Shown here piece after piece: positions 37,996 to 47,103 of a stretch of DNA of 64,000 nt. Under the pieces are notes generated by a model. That model had not been told where the DNA came from, did no database searches, and worked only from the letters and a program-made list of their open reading frames with translations. Position 1 is the stretch's first letter, and the number at the start of each line of letters is the position of its first letter. This DNA is from Halanaerobium saccharolyticum (GTDB taxonomy: Bacteria > Bacillota > Halanaerobiia > Halanaerobiales > Halanaerobiaceae): positions 1-64,000 of the forward strand of contig NZ_SNWX01000010.1 of the NCBI RefSeq assembly GCF_004362045.1, in the 5' to 3' direction. The position numbers were made by a program, and so were the translations under genes.

Positions 37996-38039
37996 ATAAT
38001 ATAAATATTTTACCATTAATGGTATAATATTTATATTAT
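37996..38039. repeat. 44-bp near-perfect palindrome
   Basis: Two 22-base arms meet at ACCATT/AATGGT (37996-38017 and 38018-38039) and are complementary except for one pair (38010/38025). The sequence is AT-rich and lies just upstream of the Rpn remnant. There is no T-run after it. It could be a protein-binding site, a cruciform, or the trace of a mobile element. Confidence 0.8.
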
Positions 38040-38094
38040 CATTGAATTTGAGCGTTAAGTTATGGTAAAATATAAATAGAGAGATGGAGGAAAT

Positions 38095-38666
38095 ATGTTG
38101 GAGGTTATAAAAAAGCCACATGATTCTCTTTTTATATACCTGATCATAAGTACTTACTTTACGATTTTTCCAAATACTCTGATGCAGAGATAAGGGGTCA
38201 GATTAAGTTAAGATTATTTTTGAAATTAATATCGCATATTTTTGATGATAATTTTGATAATGGGCTGCGCGAAGTTCTGCCGTTATTAATTGAACTAAGA
38301 GAAAAAACAACTGGACCTGAATATATTGAAACTGTTGTGAAGTATATTTTAAATATAGGAGAGGAAATTTCTTTAAATGAGTTGGAGCAAAAATCAAAAA
38401 ACATTTCAGCTGAAGGGAGTGCTGTAATTATGACTATAGCAGAAAAAATTTATCATGATGGAAAAGAAGAAGGTAGAGAAGAAGGCAAAGTAGAAATTAT
38501 GCATGAGATGATTGAGTTTGCACTTGAGTTGAAATTTGGGCTGAGAAGCAAGGATATTATAGAGGATATAAAGGAGATAAATGATTATAATAAATTAGAA
38601 GAGATTAAGCAAGCCATAAGAAATTATGATTCTTTAGAAGAATTTACTGCTAGTTTGAATCTTTAA
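38095..38666 (+). pseudogene. Remnant of an Rpn-family (PD-(D/E)XK) recombination nuclease gene
   Basis: A ribosome site (GGAGG) and ATG at 38095 start a frame giving LEVIKKPHDSLF, the usual N terminus of Rpn/YhgA-like proteins. Soon after, the frame must shift to continue as IPDHKYLLYDFSKYSD, AEIRGQIKLRLF and so on, which matches the later part of the family, and then stays open to 38666 with the typical C terminus (EKIYHDGKEEGREEGKVE). The middle with the nuclease core is missing, so an internal deletion plus frameshift inactivated the gene. The intact 148-codon tail (from 38220) is part of this remnant, not a separate gene. Confidence 0.8.
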
Positions 38667-38752
38667 TTTGATAAATTTAGAATTTGCTTTTATAAAATAA
38701 AAAACAACATAGTTGGAAAATTATTCAAAACAATAATAACTTCTATTATTAA

Positions 38753-38783
38753 AGGCGGTTGCTTAATGCAGCTGCTTTTTTGA
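38753..38783 (+). terminator. Terminator-like hairpin after the Rpn remnant
   Basis: GCGGTTGC and GCAGCTGC pair (with G-U pairs) around TTAAT, followed by TTTTTTG. Confidence 0.7.
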
Positions 38784-38810
38784 TTATTAAAATTAAGTTT
38801 TAAGAATTAT

Positions 38811-38839
38811 TTGTAATCATCTTTCAGATTAAATATAAT
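38811..38839 (+). promoter_or_regulatory. Promoter of the aldo/keto reductase gene
   Basis: TTGTAA at 38811-38816 and TATAAT at 38834-38839 with 17-base spacing, 37 bases before the start codon. Confidence 0.65.
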
Positions 38840-38875
38840 AATAATAGAAAGCACACAATTCGGGAGGGATAAATA

Positions 38876-39868
38876 ATGGAATATAGAACTATTGGTAAAA
38901 CTGGGGTCCAGGTTTCTCCACTCTGTTTTGGAACGATGTCCTTTGGTGGAATTGCTGACGAAAATATGTCGCGTCAGATGTTTAAGGCAGCACGGGATCG
39001 GGGTATTAACTTTTTTGATTCTGCTGATGTATATAATGAAGGCCGCTCTGAGGAACTGCTGGGTAAGTTTATGCAGGAACATAAATGTCGGGACCAGCTG
39101 GTTATTACTTCCAAGGTTTATGGTAAAACAGCTAAAGATGTTAATGCAAAAGGGCTTTCTCGCCGCCATATTAAACTGGGAGTAGAGCAGAGTTTAAGAA
39201 GGTTAAAGACTGACTGGATTGATTTCTATTTTGTTCACAGTTTTGATTCGAAAACAGATATGCTGCAGACCTTAAGAGCGATGGATGATCTGGTCAAAGA
39301 AGGTAAGATTCTGTATCCGGCAGTCAGCAACTGGGCAGCCTGGCAGATAGAAAAGGCGCTCGGTATTTCTCGTCAGGAGAGTCTGGCTCGCTTTGAGATG
39401 ATCCAGCCGATGTATAATCTGGTTAAAAGACAGGCAGAAGTAGAAATTTTACCGATGGCTGAAGCAGAAAACATGGGTGTTATTTCTTACAGTCCCCTTG
39501 GTGGTGGCCTTTTAACCGGTAAGTATGGAAAAAATAAACGCCCGGATAAAGGCAGACTGGTAGAAAGAGAAGATTATGCAGCCCGTTATGGTTTAAAACA
39601 GTATTATCAAATAGCAGAGGATTTTAGCAATCATGCTCGAGAAAGAGGAGTTGATCCGGCATCATTAGCAGTTGCCTGGGTAGAGTCCAATCCTGCGATT
39701 ACCGCTCCAATTATCGGAGCTCGCAATATAGAACAACTTAAGGGTTCTCTGGGAGCACTGGATATCGAGATGACTGAGGAATGGAGAAAAGAAATAACTG
39801 AACTCTCAATTACTCCGCCGCCGGCAACAGATAGATTGGAAGAACAAAAAAACATAAATTATTTTTAG
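38876..39868 (+). CDS. Aldo/keto reductase
   Basis: NADPH-dependent oxidoreductase of the AKR superfamily, 330 residues. The TIM-barrel signature is intact: MSFGGIAD, NFFDSADVYNEGRSEELLG (with the catalytic-type Asp and Tyr), ITSKVYG (Lys), IDFYFVHSFD (His in the VH pair), the IQPMYNLV strand, SPLGGGLLTGKYG and the C-terminal coenzyme segment APIIGARNIEQL. The substrate cannot be predicted. GGGAGGG precedes ATG. deoC lies 47 bp downstream with its own AGGAGG site; the two may be co-transcribed. Confidence 0.92.
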   Translation: MEYRTIGKTGVQVSPLCFGTMSFGGIADENMSRQMFKAARDRGINFFDSADVYNEGRSEELLGKFMQEHKCRDQLVITSKVYGKTAKDVNAKGLSRRHIKLGVEQSLRRLKTDWIDFYFVHSFDSKTDMLQTLRAMDDLVKEGKILYPAVSNWAAWQIEKALGISRQESLARFEMIQPMYNLVKRQAEVEILPMAEAENMGVISYSPLGGGLLTGKYGKNKRPDKGRLVEREDYAARYGLKQYYQIAEDFSNHARERGVDPASLAVAWVESNPAITAPIIGARNIEQLKGSLGALDIEMTEEWRKEITELSITPPPATDRLEEQKNINYF

Positions 39869-39915
39869 TTTAGCCTTGAAAAAATTTAAATATAAAAAGC
39901 AGGAGGTTTTAATTA

Positions 39916-40587
39916 ATGAATAAAAAAGATATTGCAAAAACTATTGATCATACTCTTTTAGGAGCAGATGTGACTAAGGCTGGGGTCAAGAAAAAGTGTG
40001 CTGAAGCCAGAGATTATAATTTTGCCTCAGTCTGCACGAATCCGGATCAGGTTGCCCTGGTTAAAGAGGAATTAGCTGGCTCAGAGGTTAAGGTCTGTAC
40101 GGTAATTGGCTTTCCTCTGGGAGTTAATTTAAGCGAGACAAAGGCTGCAGAAGCTAAAGCAGCTGTCAGAGATGGTGCTGACGAACTGGATATGGTTATG
40201 AAGGTAGGTGCTCTAAAAGAAGGCGATTACAAAACTGTAAAAAAAGACATTGAAGCAGTTGTAGAAGCTGCTCAGGGTAAGCTGGTTAAAGTTATAATTG
40301 AAACCTGTTATTTAACAGATGAGCAGAAAGTTAAAGCCTGTGAAATTGCTAAAGAAGCAGGTGCTGATTTTGTAAAAACCTCGACCGGTTTTGGCAGTGG
40401 GGGAGCAGCTGTAGAAGATATTGTTTTAATGCGAAAAACGGTTGGAGATAAAATGGGAGTAAAGGCTTCCGGAGGTATTCACAGTTTAGAAGAGGCTCAG
40501 GCGATGATTGAGGCAGGAGCAACTAGAATTGGCGCCAGTTCTGGAGTTCAGATACTCGAAGGCTCAGAATTTAGTGGAGATTATTAA
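39916..40587 (+). CDS. deoC: Deoxyribose-phosphate aldolase
   Basis: Converts 2-deoxy-D-ribose-5-phosphate to glyceraldehyde-3-phosphate and acetaldehyde, in deoxynucleoside salvage. At 223 residues it has normal DeoC length. The N-terminal [14 protein letters not shown], the CTVIGFPLG block, [13 protein letters not shown], and [11 protein letters not shown] are recognisable, and the Schiff-base lysine lies in [22 protein letters not shown] and GASSG bind the phosphate. It is followed by a clear terminator, separating it from the his operon. Confidence 0.96.
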   Translation: MNKKDIAKTIDHTLLGADVTKAGVKKKCAEARDYNFASVCTNPDQVALVKEELAGSEVKVCTVIGFPLGVNLSETKAAEAKAAVRDGADELDMVMKVGALKEGDYKTVKKDIEAVVEAAQGKLVKVIIETCYLTDEQKVKACEIAKEAGADFVKTSTGFGSGGAAVEDIVLMRKTVGDKMGVKASGGIHSLEEAQAMIEAGATRIGASSGVQILEGSEFSGDY

Positions 40588-40616
40588 AAATAGAAGTAAA
40601 TAGAATTTACATTTAG

Positions 40617-40653
40617 AGGTCTGTCAGAAGCTTTTTTCTGATAGGCCTTTTCT
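40617..40653 (+). terminator. Terminator after deoC
   Basis: AGGTCTGTCAG and CTGATAGGCCT pair with minor mismatch around AAGCTTTTTT and end in TTTTCT. Confidence 0.8.
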
Positions 40654-40715
40654 AATTTTAATTTCACTGCAAATAGTGTTAAAATTAAGATAGTATAAGA
40701 AATTTCCAAAATAAC

Positions 40716-40744
40716 TTGACAGCCTTGGATTATATAACTATAAT
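40716..40744 (+). promoter_or_regulatory. Consensus promoter of the his operon
   Basis: TTGACA at 40716-40721 and TATAAT at 40739-40744 with exactly 17 bases, a perfect sigma-A consensus. The leader to hisZ is only about 60 bases and contains no T-box, His-rich leader peptide or terminator. Confidence 0.9.
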
Positions 40745-40808
40745 AGATACAACACTTTAATACTTTAACATGATAAAGGACTAAAATAATAAGGGGGAGG
40801 CAAAATAG

Positions 40809-42074
40809 ATGAATGCATTTGTAGAAGGTGTTAGAGATATTTTACCGGCTGAACTGAGGAAAAGAAGAGCTATCTATCAGACAATAAGAGAGGTTTTTGA
40901 GGCCAATGCCTATCGGGAAGTTATCACACCAACTCTTGAGTCTTTAGAATTGTATGCAGGTATAGAAGGACTGGTTGATAAAAGTGAGATGTTTAAAGTA
41001 GTTGATGACAGGGGACAAATTTTAGTTTTAAGACCGGATCTGACAATGCCGATTGCAAGGCTGGCAGCCAGCCGTTTTCAGGATAGTCCGCGACCACTTA
41101 AATTTTCCTATTTAAGTTCAGCTTTTCAATCAAAGAATTCTCAGAGTTTAAGTCTTAAAGAAAAAACTCAAGCTGGGGTTGAGCTGATCGGCTCAGACAG
41201 TTTAGAATCTGATCTGGAAATGATTCTGCTTTTAATCAAAACAATGCAGAAAGTTGGAGTGGAAGAACCGCTGGTGGATATCGGTCATGCTGATTTAATC
41301 AACGAAATCTTTGCAGACTTGAAAATTGCTGAAACTGAAAAAAAAGAACTGCGCCAGCTGCTGGCAGCTAAAAATAAGGTTGGAATCAAAAATTATATAA
41401 AAGATATTGAAGTGACCGAAGATGCAGCAGAAGTTCTGCTGAGACTGCCTTCTCTTTTTGGTGCTCCCAAAAAGGTAGTTAAAGAATTAGAAAAAATGCC
41501 TTTATCAACGGAGACTAAAGATGCCTTAAAAACTTTAGAAAAATTATTTAATAAACTGGAAGAATTTGAGGCTCTTAAATATATTACCTTTGATCCAATG
41601 CTGATTTCCCGCCACGGCTATTATACGGGCCTGATATTTAAAGGCTATGCTAAAGGCTACAGCAACCTGCTGGCAAGTGGGGGCCGCTATGATAACCTGA
41701 CAGAAAAATTTGGTGTCGAAGAGCCTGCCGTAGGCTTTGCTCTGGAAATAGAAAATCTGCTTGATTATTTAAATCGAACAGAAAATTTCAGTGAAGATCT
41801 GGAAAAAAGATTTTTAATTTCCTATCAGCAGGATAAAGACTTTAAACTTGCCTCTGAGCTGGCAGAAGATTTGAGGAATGCTGGTTTTGTTACCGAAGTA
41901 TATAATGGAGCTGACAGTAAATATTTAGATTTTCAGCAGGTGGATTTTGTGATTAATCTGGAAGCTGATAATCTGGAGTTAAAACAGTATGGTGGAGCCA
42001 GTGCAAAAATTGAAAGAAACCAGAAAGAAGCATTAGAATACCTGATTTTAAACAAAATAGAGGAGTGGGAATAA
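40809..42074 (+). CDS. hisZ: ATP phosphoribosyltransferase regulatory subunit
   Basis: Partner of the short-form HisG, needed for the first step of histidine synthesis and its feedback control. It resembles a class II aminoacyl-tRNA synthetase (HisRS) without the tRNA-binding part: EGVRDILPAELRKRR, ITPTLESLELYA, FKVVDDRGQILVLRPDLTMPIARLAA, and ASGGRYDNLTEKFG. The 421-residue length and C-terminal HisZ tail separate it from true HisRS. It is first in the his operon; its stop overlaps the hisG start by one base (TAATG). A GGGGGAGG ribosome site precedes ATG. Confidence 0.95.
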   Translation: MNAFVEGVRDILPAELRKRRAIYQTIREVFEANAYREVITPTLESLELYAGIEGLVDKSEMFKVVDDRGQILVLRPDLTMPIARLAASRFQDSPRPLKFSYLSSAFQSKNSQSLSLKEKTQAGVELIGSDSLESDLEMILLLIKTMQKVGVEEPLVDIGHADLINEIFADLKIAETEKKELRQLLAAKNKVGIKNYIKDIEVTEDAAEVLLRLPSLFGAPKKVVKELEKMPLSTETKDALKTLEKLFNKLEEFEALKYITFDPMLISRHGYYTGLIFKGYAKGYSNLLASGGRYDNLTEKFGVEEPAVGFALEIENLLDYLNRTENFSEDLEKRFLISYQQDKDFKLASELAEDLRNAGFVTEVYNGADSKYLDFQQVDFVINLEADNLELKQYGGASAKIERNQKEALEYLILNKIEEWE

Positions 42075-42715
42075 TGGATAATCTCTGTATTGCCATGGCT
42101 AAAGGAAGGCTGGCCAAAGAAGCAGTCAAGCTCTTCCGGGAGGCTGGATATGATTTACCTGAAAATATGCTCAAATCACGCAAATTGATTTTCGAAATAG
42201 AAAGCGAAAAATTTGAAATTATTTTAGTTAAACCGGCAGATGTACCGATTTATGTGGAATATGGTACAGCTGATCTGGGTATTGTGGGCAAAGATACCTT
42301 ATTAGAAGAAAATCGTGATCTCTATGAGGTTCTGGATTTAGATTATGGCGTCTGTGAGTTCGCTCTGGCCGGGCTGCCAGATCGTAAAGATACTTTACTG
42401 GAGCGTAAGGTAGCAACTAAATATCCTGATTTTACCCGCCGCTATTTCCGCAGTAAAGGGGAACCGGTTGAGATTATTAAACTTAATGGTTCAATTGAGC
42501 TGGCACCGCTGACTGGACTGGCTGATACAATCCTGGATATTGTAGAAACCGGCAGAACTTTAAAGGAAAATGGTCTGGTAGTCTATGAGAGTATTAGAGA
42601 CTTATCTGCTCGCCTGGTGGTCAACAAGGTAAGTATGAAAACCAGACAGAAGGAGATTGCTTCTATTATTGAAGCTTTAGATCAAGTAGTAAATGGAGAT
42701 GATAGTAATGCTTAA
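42074..42715 (+). CDS. hisG: ATP phosphoribosyltransferase, short form
   Basis: Catalyses the committed step of histidine synthesis, joining ATP and PRPP. At 213 residues it is the short form, which lacks the C-terminal regulatory domain and depends on HisZ. Motifs: CIAMAKGRLAKEAV, VPIYVEYGTADLGIVGKD, and the PRPP loop DTILDIVETGRTLKENGL. Start: ATG 42074 overlaps the hisZ stop and has AGGAGTGG upstream; GTG 42065 in frame lies in the ribosome site. It overlaps hisD by 8 bp. Confidence 0.97.
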   Translation: MDNLCIAMAKGRLAKEAVKLFREAGYDLPENMLKSRKLIFEIESEKFEIILVKPADVPIYVEYGTADLGIVGKDTLLEENRDLYEVLDLDYGVCEFALAGLPDRKDTLLERKVATKYPDFTRRYFRSKGEPVEIIKLNGSIELAPLTGLADTILDIVETGRTLKENGLVVYESIRDLSARLVVNKVSMKTRQKEIASIIEALDQVVNGDDSNA

Positions 42716-44009
42716 TATAAAAAGGATTAAAGACGGGCGAAAAAATGTGGATCAGGTTAAGGAGCTGCTGGACAGCCGTTCCGGTGATAATCTGGCTCAG
42801 TATCGAGAAATAGCGGCCGGGATTTTAAAAAATGTTCAAAAAAATGGTGACCCCGCAGTTTTAGAATACACTGCCCGTTTTGATGGGGTTGAATTTGAAG
42901 CTTCAGAGCTGGAAGTAAGAGAAGAAGAAATTGAAGCTGCACTTAAAGAAGTAGATGCTAATTTTATTCAGGCTCTAAAAAATGCAGCTGCCAATATAGA
43001 AGATTTTCATGCCGAGCAAAAGGATAGATCCTGGCAGAAGCAGAAAAAACCGGGAATTATTACCGGTCAGGTCTGCAGGCCGCTAAAAAGAGCTGGAGTT
43101 TATGTACCTGGAGGTAGAGCAGCCTACCCTTCTTCAGTTTTAATGACAGTTATCCCGGCAAAAGTGGCGGGGGTTGAAGAAATCATAATGCTGACTCCAC
43201 CTGATAATGAGGGCAAGGTAAGCCCCGTTATCCTGGCAGCAGCTGAAATTGCGGGTGTTGATCGCATCTTTAAGATTGGTGGAGCTCAGGCAGTAGCTGC
43301 AGCAGCTTATGGAACTGAAACTGTACCTGGAGTTGATATTATTGTTGGCCCGGGGAATATTTATGTTTCAATGGCTAAAGAGCTGGTCTTTGGACAGGTA
43401 AAAATTGATATGATTGCCGGTCCCAGCGAAATTATGATTATGGCAGAAAAAGAATCCAATCCAGCTTATATAGCAGCTGATCTGATGAGCCAGGCTGAAC
43501 ATGATCCTCTGGCCTCTTCGATTCTGGTTACAGATGCACCGGAGCTGATTGAAAAAGTGGAAAAAGAATTAGAAAAACAGATCCAAAAGATGAGTAAAAA
43601 AGAAATTATTAAAGAATCACTGGAGAATTTTGGCTTGATGATTGAAGTTGAAGACCAGGAAGCAGCAGTGGAAATGATCAATCTGGTTGCCCCCGAACAC
43701 CTGGAGCTGGCAGTCAAAAACCCATTTGAACTGCTGCCGGCAGTAGAAAATGCAGGTTCCATCTTTTTAGGAGAATATACTCCGGAGCCAATTGGAGATT
43801 ATTATGCAGGCCCAAACCATGTGCTGCCTACAAATTCAACTTCTAGATTCTTTTCTCCCTTATCTGTACGAGATTTTGTTAAGTATTCCGGTTTTATCCA
43901 CTACAGTAAAGAGGCACTTAAAGAAGCAAGTGATGATGTGATCTGTCTGGCAGAAGGTGAGGGGCTTGACGCCCATGCTAACTCAGTTAGAATTAGAAAA
44001 GAAAAATAA
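42708..44009 (+). CDS. hisD: Histidinol dehydrogenase
   Basis: Zinc enzyme that oxidises L-histidinol to L-histidine in two NAD+-dependent steps, the end of the pathway. Family blocks: GVYVPGGRAAYPSSVLM, KIGGAQAVAAAAYGTE, DIIVGPGNIYV, IDMIAGPSEIMI, and the zinc/catalytic region DLMSQAEHDPLA and VAPEHLEL. Length about 433. Start: ATG 42708 with GGAG 9 bases upstream; an in-frame ATG at 42693 would add 5 residues. It overlaps the end of hisG by 8 bp (ATGCTTAA), the same arrangement as hisA/hisF. Confidence 0.96.
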   Translation: MLNIKRIKDGRKNVDQVKELLDSRSGDNLAQYREIAAGILKNVQKNGDPAVLEYTARFDGVEFEASELEVREEEIEAALKEVDANFIQALKNAAANIEDFHAEQKDRSWQKQKKPGIITGQVCRPLKRAGVYVPGGRAAYPSSVLMTVIPAKVAGVEEIIMLTPPDNEGKVSPVILAAAEIAGVDRIFKIGGAQAVAAAAYGTETVPGVDIIVGPGNIYVSMAKELVFGQVKIDMIAGPSEIMIMAEKESNPAYIAADLMSQAEHDPLASSILVTDAPELIEKVEKELEKQIQKMSKKEIIKESLENFGLMIEVEDQEAAVEMINLVAPEHLELAVKNPFELLPAVENAGSIFLGEYTPEPIGDYYAGPNHVLPTNSTSRFFSPLSVRDFVKYSGFIHYSKEALKEASDDVICLAEGEGLDAHANSVRIRKEK

Positions 44010-44061
44010 ATTAGTTTAAATCTAAATTTAGATTTAGCATTTTAAGCTGAAGGAGGAAAAA

Positions 44062-45168
44062 ATGAGCAGTAATAATTTAAATAACAAAGAGCAAATCTTA
44101 AAAGAACAGCTGCGGCCTGAAGTTAGAGCGATTTCTCCCTATCACGGCGAAGAAGATGACTTTGAGGTGAAAATTAACCTTTCCGGAAATGAATCACCTT
44201 TTGATCTGCCGCAGGAGATTAAGGATAAGTTTAAAAAGGAATTTGATCAGCATGATATCAATCGCTATCCGGAAATTTATTCGGAACGCCTACATCAAAC
44301 TCTGGCTGATTATTTAACCAGAGAGCTGGATAAAGAGGTTAGTACTGAAGAAGTATTGGTCGGCAACGGCTCAGATGAAATACTGGATATTTTAATTAGA
44401 TGTTTTGTCGAACCGGGAGAGATTGTACTCTCCCAGGCGCCTACTTTTTCGATGTATAAATATTTTACTGAGCTAAGCGGTGGTCGTTACGAAGAGCTGC
44501 CGCTGGCTGAAGACTTTGATTATCAGAATATCAAGAATAAAATTGACGAATTAAATCCCAAGCTTATCTTTTTCTGTTCCCCCAACAACCCAACCGGTGA
44601 GGTGCTGGAGAGAGAAATGATCTTAAAAGTGGCTGAATATTTTACTGGCCCGGTACTGGTTGATGAGGCTTATGCAGATTTTAATGAGATTGATCTAATG
44701 CCAGATGTCAGTGACTATCCTAATCTTGCAGTCACCCGGACTTTCTCCAAGGCTTTCGGCCTGGCAGGAATTCGTTTTGGTTATCTGTATGGAAATAAAG
44801 TTTTAGTAGAAGAACTGAAAAAAGTCTTAAAACCATATAATTTAAACTCTCTGACAGACATCCTGGCTTGTTTAATTCTGGATAATGATGATATTATAAA
44901 AGAAAGAATCGAATTTATTAAAAAAGAACGTCAGAAGCTTTATCAGAAACTGAATCAGTATCAGAAGTGGCAGCTTTATCCTTCGATGGCCAATTTTCTT
45001 TACATAGAAGGCAAAAAAACTGTGGAGTTTAAAAATATTTTAAATCAGCAGGGAATTAAGATCAGATCTTTTAGTGGTCAGCCGCCGGCGATTAGAATTA
45101 CTATCGGCAGTAGAGAAGAAAATGAGGCTGTGTTAAGGGCTTTTGCAGAATTTAAAGAGCAAAATTAG
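44062..45168 (+). CDS. hisC: Histidinol-phosphate aminotransferase
   Basis: PLP-dependent transaminase converting imidazole-acetol phosphate to histidinol phosphate. It is a fold-type I enzyme of 368 residues with the N-terminal INLSGNESPFDLP, EVLVGNGSDEILDI, FFCSPNNPTGEV, the DEAYADF strand, and the PLP lysine in TRTFSKAFGLAGIRFGY. Its start has AAGGAGGA. There is a 52-bp gap after hisD and 12 bp before hisB. HisC enzymes can also use aromatic substrates; the context supports histidine synthesis. Confidence 0.95.
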   Translation: MSSNNLNNKEQILKEQLRPEVRAISPYHGEEDDFEVKINLSGNESPFDLPQEIKDKFKKEFDQHDINRYPEIYSERLHQTLADYLTRELDKEVSTEEVLVGNGSDEILDILIRCFVEPGEIVLSQAPTFSMYKYFTELSGGRYEELPLAEDFDYQNIKNKIDELNPKLIFFCSPNNPTGEVLEREMILKVAEYFTGPVLVDEAYADFNEIDLMPDVSDYPNLAVTRTFSKAFGLAGIRFGYLYGNKVLVEELKKVLKPYNLNSLTDILACLILDNDDIIKERIEFIKKERQKLYQKLNQYQKWQLYPSMANFLYIEGKKTVEFKNILNQQGIKIRSFSGQPPAIRITIGSREENEAVLRAFAEFKEQN

Positions 45169-45180
45169 GAGTGATTTATA

Positions 45181-45768
45181 ATGAGTAAAGATCGGGTAGC
45201 AGTAGAGCAGCGAAAAACCAAGGAGACTGAAATTATTGCCAGTGTAAATCTGGATGGAAAAGGCAGAAGCGAGATTACAACAGGGATTGGGTTTTTTAAT
45301 CATATGCTGGATCAAATTGCACGCCACGGGAGCATTGATCTTGAGCTTTCTGTTAAGGGGGATCTCCACATTGATCAGCACCATACAGTAGAAGATACCG
45401 GAATTGCACTGGGTAAAGCTTTTGCCAGAGCGCTAGGAGACAAAAAGGGAATCAGCCGCTTTAGCAGTGCCTTAGTTCCTCTGGATGAAACTTTAGTCAG
45501 AGCAGTTGTTGACATCAGTGGTCGTTCCTATCTCTATACTGACTTACCATTTACAAGAGAAATGGTTGGAGATTTTCCTGCGGAAATGGTAGTTGAATTT
45601 ATGCGAGCTTTTGCCTTTAATGCCGGGATTACCCTTCATTTAGAAATACTACATGGTGATAATTGTCACCACCAGATTGAGGCAGTCTTTAAAGCTCTGG
45701 CCCGGGCGCTGAAAGAAGCAGTAAAAATTGAGTCAGATGAAATTCCTTCCACAAAGGGTGTGCTGTAA
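45181..45768 (+). CDS. hisB: Imidazoleglycerol-phosphate dehydratase
   Basis: Dehydrates imidazoleglycerol phosphate to imidazole-acetol phosphate using Mn2+. At 195 residues it is the single-function form, lacking the N-terminal phosphatase of E. coli HisB. Metal-binding motifs: GFFNHMLDQIARHG, DLHIDQHHTVEDTGIALGKA and GDNCHHQIEAVFKALARALK. It follows hisC by 12 bp and its stop directly abuts the GTG start of hisH. Confidence 0.97.
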   Translation: MSKDRVAVEQRKTKETEIIASVNLDGKGRSEITTGIGFFNHMLDQIARHGSIDLELSVKGDLHIDQHHTVEDTGIALGKAFARALGDKKGISRFSSALVPLDETLVRAVVDISGRSYLYTDLPFTREMVGDFPAEMVVEFMRAFAFNAGITLHLEILHGDNCHHQIEAVFKALARALKEAVKIESDEIPSTKGVL

Positions 45769-46374
45769 GTGATTGCAATAATAGATTATGGAGCCGGAAA
45801 TTTAAACAGTATTCAAAAGGCACTGGAGTTTGTAGGGGAAGAGACAGTTATTTTAGAAGAGGGTGAGCAAGAAGATATAGATAAATACTCAGGTCTGGTC
45901 TTACCGGGAGTAGGTGCTTTTCCGGGAGCAATGAAAAGACTGCAGGAAGATAATTTTATAGAGTTTATTGAAAAATTTGTAGCTGCAGGCAAACCTTTTT
46001 TAGGAGTCTGTCTGGGAATGCAGCTTTTATTTGAATGGGGATTTGAGGATCAAAAAACTGCAGGACTTGGACTGCTCAAGGGAAATATTACTAAAATGGA
46101 AACCGAATACAAGATTCCTCATATGGGCTGGAACCAGCTGCAGATAATTAAAAATGACCCTTTATTTAAAGGGCTGCCGGAAAATCCTCATTTTTACTTT
46201 GTCCATTCCTATCAGCTGACAGAGGTTACAGACCAGGTTCTGGCCACAGTTGGCTATGGGTCTACAGTACCAGCAGTTGTCAGGCAGGATAATGTAATTG
46301 GATTTCAGTTTCACCCCGAAAAAAGTGGAGATAATGGGATTAAACTTTTAGAGAATTTTAGGGAGCTGTTATAG
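45769..46374 (+). CDS. hisH: Imidazole glycerol phosphate synthase, glutaminase subunit
   Basis: Class I glutamine amidotransferase that supplies ammonia to HisF. The triad is visible: Cys in GVCLGMQLLFE, and His and Glu in FQFHPEKSG. IDYGAGNLNSIQKAL opens the protein and YFVHSY is typical of HisH. 201 residues. It starts with GTG directly after the hisB stop, and its stop abuts the ATG of hisA (TAGATG), so translation of hisB, hisH and hisA is tightly coupled. Confidence 0.96.
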   Translation: MIAIIDYGAGNLNSIQKALEFVGEETVILEEGEQEDIDKYSGLVLPGVGAFPGAMKRLQEDNFIEFIEKFVAAGKPFLGVCLGMQLLFEWGFEDQKTAGLGLLKGNITKMETEYKIPHMGWNQLQIIKNDPLFKGLPENPHFYFVHSYQLTEVTDQVLATVGYGSTVPAVVRQDNVIGFQFHPEKSGDNGIKLLENFRELL

Positions 46375-47103
46375 ATGATAGTATTACCGGCAATTGATTT
46401 AAAAGCAGGTGAGGTGGTCCGGCTGAAGCAGGGAGATTTTGAGCGCAAGACTGTTTACAGCCAGAATCCTTTAGAGATTGCAGAAAGTTTTGCTGCTAAA
46501 GGAGCAGAATGGCTGCACTTAGTTGATTTAGATGGTGCTTCTGCAGGTGAAAACAAAAATTTTAATGTAATCAAAAAAATTGCAGCCGAGACTGAGCTTA
46601 AAATCCAGACCGGAGGCGGAATCCGCAAAAAAGAGGATGTAAAACGTCTGCTGGATCTGGGAGTTAAACGGGCAATTATCGGAACTCTGGCAGTTAAAGA
46701 TCCGGAAACTCTATCCGAAATACTCGCAGAATTCGGAGCCGAAAGCATTTTAGTCAGTATTGATGCTCGCGATGGTAAAGTTGCGACTTCGGGCTGGCTG
46801 GAAGCAAGCGAAAGAAATATGTTTGATTTTGCTAAAGAAATGGAAGCTCTGGGGGTTAAATATATTTTATATACAGATATTGGACGGGATGGAATGCTCA
46901 GTGGGCCTGATTTTTCAGGATTAAAAAAATTAAAAGAAGAGACCAATCTAAATATTATTGCTTCTGGTGGAATCAGCTCCAATCAGGATTTATATGATCT
47001 GGCAGCAGAAGATTTTTACGGAGCAATTACCGGTCAGGCAATTTATCAGGGTAAAGTAGATTTAGAAAAAGCACTAATAAAGCTGGGTGAAAATAATGCT
47101 TAA
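46375..47103 (+). CDS. hisA: ProFAR isomerase
   Basis: Isomerises ProFAR (the aminoimidazole carboxamide ribotide) in the middle of histidine synthesis. The (beta-alpha)8 barrel of 242 residues begins [20 protein letters not shown] (catalytic Asp in AIDL), with [22 protein letters not shown], and the second catalytic Asp in [19 protein letters not shown] binds phosphate. It overlaps hisF by 8 bp. Confidence 0.97.
   Translation: MIVLPAIDLKAGEVVRLKQGDFERKTVYSQNPLEIAESFAAKGAEWLHLVDLDGASAGENKNFNVIKKIAAETELKIQTGGGIRKKEDVKRLLDLGVKRAIIGTLAVKDPETLSEILAEFGAESILVSIDARDGKVATSGWLEASERNMFDFAKEMEALGVKYILYTDIGRDGMLSGPDFSGLKKLKEETNLNIIASGGISSNQDLYDLAAEDFYGAITGQAIYQGKVDLEKALIKLGENNA

Noticed and set aside
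37996-38039. Reading the 44-bp palindrome as a terminator for the GH3 gene
   Set aside because: A proper terminator already lies at 37926-37979 and no T-run follows the palindrome.
38220-38666. A separate 148-codon gene in the Rpn remnant
   Set aside because: It has no ribosome site, starts at an internal TTG, and matches only the C-terminal part of the Rpn family, so it belongs to the pseudogene.
46455-46982. Long reverse-strand open frame inside hisA (175 codons)
   Set aside because: It lies opposite a clear hisA gene in biased codon usage, has no ribosome site and no recognisable domain.
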